Shown here in pieces: positions 6,481 to 10,921 of a stretch of DNA of 10,921 nt. This DNA is from Armatimonadetes bacterium RBG_19FT_COMBO_69_19 (GTDB lineage Bacteria > Sysuimicrobiota > Sysuimicrobiia > Sysuimicrobiales > Kaftiobacteriaceae), in the NCBI GenBank assembly GCA_001768125.1, contig MENB01000167.1:6476-17396 (forward strand), in the 5' to 3' direction. A program made the translations under genes and the position numbers. The first letter of the stretch is position 1; each line of letters begins with the position of its first letter. A model generated the notes under the pieces. That model made no database searches. It saw only the letters and a list, made by a program, of their open reading frames with translations, and had not been told where the DNA came from.

Positions 6481-7748
6481 GCCTCGCACGGCTGTCCACG
6501 TTCGCCGCGCTGCGGCACCGCAACTACCGGCTCTTCTGGACCGGGATGGTGGTGTCGCTGGTCGGCATGTGGGTGCAGTCGACGGCGCAGAGCTTCCTCG
6601 TCTGGGAGCTGACGCGCTCTCCGCTGGCGACGAGCCTGACCACGCTCTTCTTCTCGCTGCCGTCCACGGTCCTGGCCCTGTTCGGGGGCGTCGTGGCCGA
6701 CCGGGTGGACCGCCGGCGGCTGCTCCTGGTGACGCAGGCCATCTTCATGCTCCAGTCCGCGGTGCTCGCCGCGCTGACGTTCACCGACCTCATCCGCGTC
6801 TGGCACATCTACTTGCTGGCCCTGCTCAACGGCACCGTGATGGCGTTTGACGCGCCCACGCGCCAGTCGCTCATCCCCTCGCTCGTGGCGCGGGAGGATC
6901 TCACGAACGCCATCGCCCTCACCTCGACCGCGTTCAACGGGAGCCGCGTGATCGGCCCGCCGATCGGCGGCCTGATCTACGCCGCCGTGGGCCCGGCCTG
7001 GTGCTTCGCGCTGAACGCGATCACCTATCCGGCGATCCTCGTCGCGCTGGCCGTCATCCGGCCGGCGCAGTCGCTGCTGCAGCGCGCGCGGACGCATCCC
7101 TGGCGCGATCTGCGCGAGGGCGTGAGCTTCGCCGCCCGCAGCCCGCTCATCCGGGGTCTGCTGCTCATGGTCGCGCTGAACGGCGCCTTTGCCTTCACCT
7201 ATATCGTGTTGATGCCGGTCATCGCGAGCCAGGTCCTCGGCGGCGGCGCCCGGGAGAACGGTTTCCTGATCGGCGCGGCCGGGGTGGGGGCGACGCTGGG
7301 GGCGCTGGGCGTGGCGAGCGTGCGCAGTCCCCGGCGGCCGGGCCGCATCATCGTCGGTTTCGGCTTCGCCGGCGCGGCGGGGCTCGTGGCTCTGTCGCTC
7401 TCCCGTCAGCTCAGCCTGTCGATGGCGATCACCGCGTTCGCGGCCGGCTCGATCATGGCCTTCCTCGCCACCTGCAACTCGACGATCCAGGGCTACACGC
7501 CGGATGAGCTGCGCGGGCGCGTGATGAGTCTGTACACCTTTGCGCTGATCGGCAGCGGGCCGCTCAACGCGCTGCTCGCGGGGGTGCTGGGGAGCGCGTT
7601 GGGGGCGCCGCTGACCATCGCGATCAGCGGGCTGCTTATGGCCGCGGCCATCGCGGTGATCGCGTCGCGCCACCGGGCGATGGTCGACCTCGACACCTAC
7701 GCGCCGGGGCCTGCGCCGGAGCCGGTTCTCGAGCCCGCGCGTCGCTGA
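6477..7748 (+). CDS. MFS exporter of the EntS/MFS_3 type
   Basis: A 423-residue inner-membrane transporter with about twelve hydrophobic segments. The N-terminus (RHRNYRLFWTGMVVSLVGMW, then STAQSFLVWELTRSPLATSL) and the motif-A loop GGVVADRVDRRRLL at 70-83 are characteristic of the MFS_3 group, which includes the enterobactin exporter EntS and many multidrug or macrolide exporters. The middle NAIALTSTAFNGSRVIGPPIGG segment and C-terminal TPDELRGRVMSLY loop are also family-typical. It probably expels a small hydrophobic compound using the proton gradient; the substrate is unknown. It is the last gene of the overlapping unit with two DNA-binding proteins, which supports a ligand-induced efflux role. 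A convergent operon begins 13 bases after its stop. This is a different subgroup from the MFS gene at 1-1086. Confidence 0.92.
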   Translation: MSLARLSTFAALRHRNYRLFWTGMVVSLVGMWVQSTAQSFLVWELTRSPLATSLTTLFFSLPSTVLALFGGVVADRVDRRRLLLVTQAIFMLQSAVLAALTFTDLIRVWHIYLLALLNGTVMAFDAPTRQSLIPSLVAREDLTNAIALTSTAFNGSRVIGPPIGGLIYAAVGPAWCFALNAITYPAILVALAVIRPAQSLLQRARTHPWRDLREGVSFAARSPLIRGLLLMVALNGAFAFTYIVLMPVIASQVLGGGARENGFLIGAAGVGATLGALGVASVRSPRRPGRIIVGFGFAGAAGLVALSLSRQLSLSMAITAFAAGSIMAFLATCNSTIQGYTPDELRGRVMSLYTFALIGSGPLNALLAGVLGSALGAPLTIAISGLLMAAAIAVIASRHRAMVDLDTYAPGPAPEPVLEPARR

Positions 7749-7752
7749 CCCG

Positions 7753-7778
7753 CCGGGCGGTCTAGCGCCCCCGCCCGG
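7753..7778. terminator. GC hairpin between convergent genes, possible terminator
   Basis: CCGGGCGG (7753-7760) and CCGCCCGG (7771-7778) are perfect 8-base complements around a 10-base loop. They straddle the junction of the exporter and sdhB and overlap the sdhB stop at 7762-7764. The location suits a shared terminator for convergent transcripts. No T-rich tail follows on either strand, so intrinsic termination would be weak, and chance is possible in such GC-rich sequence. Confidence 0.4.
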
Positions 7779-8520
7779 TCACCTTCCGCCATAGCCACAA
7801 GACCGGATCATAGTGCTGGTCCACGATGCGTTCCTTGAGCGGGATGATCGCGTTGTCGGTGATGTGGATGTTCTCGGGGCACACCTCGGTGCAGCACTTC
7901 GTGATGTTGCAGAAGCCGATCCCGGCGTCCTGTTTGATGAGATCGATCCGGTCCTTCGTGTCCCAGGGATGCATCTCGAGGGCGGCGAGATGGACGAAGA
8001 AGCGCGGGCCGGCGAAATTCGGCTTGTTCTCCGGGTGGTCCCGGATAACGTGGCAGACGTCCTGGCACAGGAAGCACTCGATGCACTTGCGGAACTCCTG
8101 GACCCGGTCCACATCCTCCTGGTACATCCGCCGCTTGCCGTCGGGATCTTTGGGCCCGGGCGCGAAGGGCGGGATCTCCTTCGCCTTCTCGTAATTCCAG
8201 GACACGTCCGTGACGAGGTCCTTGATCACGGGGAACGTCTTCATCGGCGCCACCGTGACCGGCCCCGCCTCGTGCAGTTCGGCCAGCCGGGTCATGCAGG
8301 TGAGCCGGGGATGGCCGTTCACCTCGGCGCTGCAGGAGCCGCACTTCCCGGCCTTGCAGTTCCAGCGGATGGCGAGATCCGGGGCCTCCGCCGCCTGGGC
8401 GGCCCGCAGCGCGTCGAGGACCACCATGCCCTCGACGACCGGGACCCGATACTCCTTGAACGCGCCGCCGCGGCGGTCGCCGCGCCAGATCCGCAGCGTG
8501 ACCTGCTCGCCAGGCTTCAT
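7762..8520 (-). CDS. sdhB: Succinate dehydrogenase/fumarate reductase iron-sulfur subunit
   Basis: A 252-residue subunit that carries electrons from the flavoprotein to the membrane quinone site. The N-terminal ferredoxin domain binds a [2Fe-2S] cluster with C55, C60, C63 and C75 (NCKAGKCGSC, then LTC). The C-terminal domain has C146, C149, C152 and C156 (KCIECFLCQDVC), and C204, C210 and C214 (CNITKCCTEVCP), for the [4Fe-4S] and [3Fe-4S] clusters. The FLCQDVCHVIRDHPENKP and CNITKCC patterns match the actinobacterial Sdh1-like type rather than E. coli SdhB. The extra C209 is usual in this subfamily. Start ATG 8520 has GGAGGAG upstream (8526-8532), and ATGA overlap with the sdhA stop indicates coupled translation. 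It is last in the sdhC-sdhA-sdhB operon. The direction of catalysis, succinate oxidation or fumarate reduction, cannot be fixed by sequence. Confidence 0.96.
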   Translation of the reverse strand: MKPGEQVTLRIWRGDRRGGAFKEYRVPVVEGMVVLDALRAAQAAEAPDLAIRWNCKAGKCGSCSAEVNGHPRLTCMTRLAELHEAGPVTVAPMKTFPVIKDLVTDVSWNYEKAKEIPPFAPGPKDPDGKRRMYQEDVDRVQEFRKCIECFLCQDVCHVIRDHPENKPNFAGPRFFVHLAALEMHPWDTKDRIDLIKQDAGIGFCNITKCCTEVCPENIHITDNAIIPLKERIVDQHYDPVLWLWRKVTGRGR

Positions 8521-10316
8521 CCCTTCTCCTCCAGGAGTTGCGTGAGGTCGGCCGGTATGGGGGGGATGGCCGCGCGATCGATCGTGATCGCGCCCGCCCG
8601 CATCCGCGTGATGAGGTTGAGCTTGCCGAGCGCCGCATCCGTTTTGGGGAAGTCGGTGCGGCTGTGGCCGCCCCGCGTCTCCGTGCGCTCGAGGGCCGAG
8701 CGGGTGACCACCTCAGCGACCGTGAGCATCGAGACGAGGTCGCGCGTGGCGTGCCAGCCGGGATTGTACTCGCGCGGCCCGTCCACCTTCACCGTTTGGG
8801 CACGCTGCTTGAACGCCTCGACCTTCGCCAGGCCCCGGCGCAGGCCCGCCTCGTCCCGATAGATCCCGACATGCTCCTGCATCGCCTCCTGCAGGTCGGC
8901 CTGGACCGCAAAGGGGCTCTCCCCGCCCCGCGCCGTAAAGGGCGCCTGCATCTCGCGCGCCGCATCCTCGATCTGCTCGGTGGCCGGTGCGGGTGAGGCC
9001 GAGACGCTCTTCGCGTACCGGGCGGCGTGCAGCCCGGCCAGCCGTCCGAAGACGAGGATGTCGGTCATCGAGTTCCCGCCGAGCCGGTTCGCGCCGTGCA
9101 GCCCGCCCGCGATCTCCCCGGCGGCGAACAGCCCCGGGACGGTGGCGGCCTGCGTCTCCGCGTCGACCCGGATGCCGCCCATGCTGTAGTGGCAGGTGGG
9201 ATAGACTTCCATCGGATCTTTCGTGATGTCCACCCCGGCCAGTTCCTTGAACTGGTGATACATCGAGGGCAGGCGCTTCCGGATGTCCTCCGCGCTGCGC
9301 CGCGTGGCGATGTCGAGGAAGACGCCGCCGTGCGGGCTGCCGCGTCCGGCCTTCACCTCCGCGTGGATCGCGCGCGTCACCTCATCGCGCGGCAGCAGTT
9401 CCGGCGGGCGGCGGTTGTCTTTCTTGTCCGTGTACCACCGGTCGGCCTCGGCTTCCGAGTCCGCCGTCTCCGCCTTGAAGAACTCCGGGATGTGGTCGAA
9501 CATGAACCGGCGGCCCTGTGAGTTGCGCAGCACCCCGCCGTCCCCGCGCACGCCCTCGGTGACGAGGATGCCGCGCGCCCCCGGCGGCCACACCATCCCG
9601 GTCGGATGGAACTGCACCATCTCCATGTCGATGAGGTCCGCCCCCGCATCCAGGGCGAGGGCGATCCCGTCGCCGGTGGACTCCCAGGACATCGACGTGT
9701 ACTTCCAGACCTTGCCGAACCCCCCGGTGGCGAGGACGGCCGCCTTCGTCGTGAAGAGCTGAAACTCGCCCGTGTCGCGCCGGTAGCCGAAGGCGGCGGC
9801 GATGCGGCCGGCATCGGTGAGCAGCCGCGTGATCGTGCACTCCATGAAGACGTCCACGCCCATGTAGATCAGCTTGTACTGCAGCGTGCGGATGATCTCG
9901 AGGCCGGTGCGGTCGCCGACGTGGGCCAGCCGTGCGTAGCGGTGCCCGCCGAAGTCGCGCTGCGAGATCAGGCCGTCTTTGGTGCGGTCGAAAACCGCGC
10001 CCCACTCCTCGAGCTCGAGGATACGATCCGGCGCTTCCTTGGCGAAGATCTCGGCCATCCGCCAGTTGTTGATGAGCTTCCCGCCCCGCATCGTGTCGCG
10101 GAAGTGGACCTTCCAGCTGTCCTCGGGCCAGACGTTGCCGAGCGCTGCGGCGGCCCCGCCCTCGGCCATCACCGTGTGCGCCTTGCCGAGCAGCGACTTG
10201 CAGATGAGCGCGGTGCGCGCGCCCTGCGCGGCCGACTCGATCGCCGCGCGCAGTCCGGCCCCGCCGGCCCCGATGACGATGACGTCGTACTCGTGCGCGG
10301 TGTAGGGGGTCGCCAT
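8517..10316 (-). CDS. sdhA: Succinate dehydrogenase/fumarate reductase flavoprotein subunit
   Basis: A 599-residue flavoprotein that oxidises succinate to fumarate on the cytoplasmic face of complex II. The Rossmann FAD-binding motif is VIGAGGAGLRAA (14-25). H47 in GKAHTVMAEGG matches the covalent 8-alpha-histidyl-FAD site. Substrate residues appear intact: H237 (FHPTG), R258 (RGDGG), H376 (HYSMGG) and R411 (HGANRLGGNS). The C-terminal domain (PREYNPGWHATRDLVSML, RTETRGGHSRTDFPKTD) is typical. Length is normal. ATG 10316 shares its A with the sdhC stop (TGATG), so translation is coupled. The same frame stays open further upstream to 10853, but this lies antisense-like over sdhC and is not part of the protein. 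Electrons pass to SdhB. The sdhC, sdhA, sdhB order and absence of a visible sdhD match actinobacterial-type complexes. Confidence 0.97.
   Translation of the reverse strand: MATPYTAHEYDVIVIGAGGAGLRAAIESAAQGARTALICKSLLGKAHTVMAEGGAAAALGNVWPEDSWKVHFRDTMRGGKLINNWRMAEIFAKEAPDRILELEEWGAVFDRTKDGLISQRDFGGHRYARLAHVGDRTGLEIIRTLQYKLIYMGVDVFMECTITRLLTDAGRIAAAFGYRRDTGEFQLFTTKAAVLATGGFGKVWKYTSMSWESTGDGIALALDAGADLIDMEMVQFHPTGMVWPPGARGILVTEGVRGDGGVLRNSQGRRFMFDHIPEFFKAETADSEAEADRWYTDKKDNRRPPELLPRDEVTRAIHAEVKAGRGSPHGGVFLDIATRRSAEDIRKRLPSMYHQFKELAGVDITKDPMEVYPTCHYSMGGIRVDAETQAATVPGLFAAGEIAGGLHGANRLGGNSMTDILVFGRLAGLHAARYAKSVSASPAPATEQIEDAAREMQAPFTARGGESPFAVQADLQEAMQEHVGIYRDEAGLRRGLAKVEAFKQRAQTVKVDGPREYNPGWHATRDLVSMLTVAEVVTRSALERTETRGGHSRTDFPKTDAALGKLNLITRMRAGAITIDRAAIPPIPADLTQLLEEKG
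8526..8532 (-). promoter_or_regulatory. Strong ribosome binding site for sdhB
   Basis: GGAGGAG on the minus strand, 5 bases before the sdhB ATG at 8520 and inside the sdhA 3' end. It is unusually close to the consensus, so sdhB can be initiated independently of the overlap. Confidence 0.6.
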
Positions 10317-10921
10317 CAGAACACCCTCAGGTCGACGATGGTGCCCAGCGATAGGAGGTAGACGTACAGGTCGGCCAGGATGATCGTGCCGAGCGCCAGC
10401 CAGAACCACACGCCGTGCGAGAGGTTGATCCGGCTCACCCACTGCCACAGGGCCCGGCGCACGGGGGCGCGCGAGAACGTGTTCACGTGGCCGCCGCAGA
10501 TGTGCCGGCAGGCGTGGCAGCTGAAGGTGTACAGCGAGAGGAAGGTGGCGTCGGCGACCATGACCAGCGTCCCCACACCGAGGCCCCAGCCGTCCGCGAA
10601 CCGGAAGGCAAGGGCGACATCGTACCAGTGGATGATGACGATCGGTAGGATCAGCCAGAAGAAGTACCGGTGGATGTTCTGCAGCACCCACGGGAAGCGC
10701 GACTCGCCGGCATAGCCCGCCGGGCGGTCCCGGACCGCGCAGGCGGGGGGCGCCCAGAAGACCGAGCGGTAGTAGATCTTGCGCGCGTAGTAGCAGGAGA
10801 GCCGGAAGCCCAGCGGCACCCACACGATGAGCAGCGACGGCGTGAGCCGCCACCAGGGGCCGAGCACCACGGCCAAGGGGTGTTCGCAGGCCGCGGCCAG
10901 GCAGGGCGAGTAGAACGGCGA
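10316..10921 (-). CDS. sdhC: Succinate dehydrogenase membrane anchor subunit, N-terminus cut by window edge
   Basis: About 201 residues of the integral membrane subunit that holds the quinone site; the start lies beyond 10921. The visible part begins SPFYSPCLAAACEHP and contains at least four hydrophobic segments: around SLLIVWVPLGF, IHRYFFWLILPIVIIHWYDVALAF, GLGVGTLVMVADATFLSLYT and GVWFWLALGTIILADLYVYLL. A conserved motif FSCHACRHICGGH (10487-10525) has three Cys and three His at the end of the third segment. Histidines in IHRYF and IIHWYD are possible metal or haem ligands. The protein resembles the actinobacterial Sdh1-type anchor rather than the short SdhC/SdhD pair of E. coli; one fused anchor subunit is suggested by the absence of sdhD. 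The stop shares one base with the sdhA ATG. A TTG at 10876 is not the true start, because the homology-like sequence continues upstream of it. Confidence 0.85.
   Translation of the reverse strand, partial: SPFYSPCLAAACEHPLAVVLGPWWRLTPSLLIVWVPLGFRLSCYYARKIYYRSVFWAPPACAVRDRPAGYAGESRFPWVLQNIHRYFFWLILPIVIIHWYDVALAFRFADGWGLGVGTLVMVADATFLSLYTFSCHACRHICGGHVNTFSRAPVRRALWQWVSRINLSHGVWFWLALGTIILADLYVYLLSLGTIVDLRVF

Noticed and set aside
5237..6523. A 428-codon minus-strand frame opposite the ArsR-type gene
   Set aside because: It is a low-complexity shadow spanning two plus-strand genes with recognisable HTH domains.
6426..7673. A 415-codon minus-strand frame opposite the MFS exporter
   Set aside because: It is Arg/His/Gln-rich with no domain, and the plus frame is a full-length transporter.
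7879..7911. An extra Cys (C209) in the SdhB CNITKCCTEVCP motif as a novel cluster ligand
   Set aside because: The CC pair is, as far as I know, normal in actinobacterial-type SdhB sequences.
10317..10853. An upstream extension of sdhA giving a 778-residue fusion
   Set aside because: The frame is open only because of GC bias; the sdhC membrane protein occupies another frame of the same strand, and SdhA starts cleanly with ATG 10316 before its FAD motif.

Overview
The window is very GC-rich bacterial DNA with long antisense shadow frames and tightly packed genes. The start and stop codons of successive genes overlap by 1 to 4 bases at five junctions. It looks like a chromosomal segment. I see no rRNA, tRNA, CRISPR array, insertion sequence or phage gene. 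The succinate dehydrogenase resembles the form known from Actinobacteria (order membrane subunit, flavoprotein, iron-sulfur protein; no separate sdhD seen). That suggests a high-GC, menaquinone-using respiratory bacterium such as an actinobacterium, a chloroflexote or an uncultured relative. I cannot fix the phylum from this window.

Layout. Positions 1 to 1086 (minus) hold most of an MFS transporter running off the left edge. Divergent from it, 1157 to 2285 (plus) carries a small CcmH-type cytochrome c maturation protein and a metallophosphoesterase 10 bases later. Then comes an S9 prolyl-oligopeptidase-family peptidase (2352 to 4388), whose stop overlaps the GTG start of a PduO-type cob(I)alamin adenosyltransferase (4385 to 5125). 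The adenosyltransferase has an unusual Arg/Gly-rich N-terminal extension.

Positions 5126 to 5188 hold a clear 22-base inverted repeat with an extra half-site. It is followed by a three-gene overlapping unit: an ArsR-type regulator with a long N-terminal domain (5189 to 6259), a 74-residue excisionase-like DNA-binding protein (6256 to 6480) and an MFS exporter (6477 to 7748). This reads as a self-regulated efflux cassette, with the palindrome as its probable operator. It is the most distinctive local system here.

From 7762 to the right edge the minus strand holds sdhC (cut by the edge), sdhA and sdhB, a succinate:quinone oxidoreductase (complex II) operon with overlapping genes. It converges on the exporter gene, and a GC hairpin lies in the junction. 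The membrane subunit has a Cys/His-rich motif that may bind a membrane-embedded cluster.

Most of the content is well-known families. The points worth a second look are the operator and two-regulator cassette, the SdhC Cys/His motif, the RG-rich extension, and a hairpin over the ccmH start codon.
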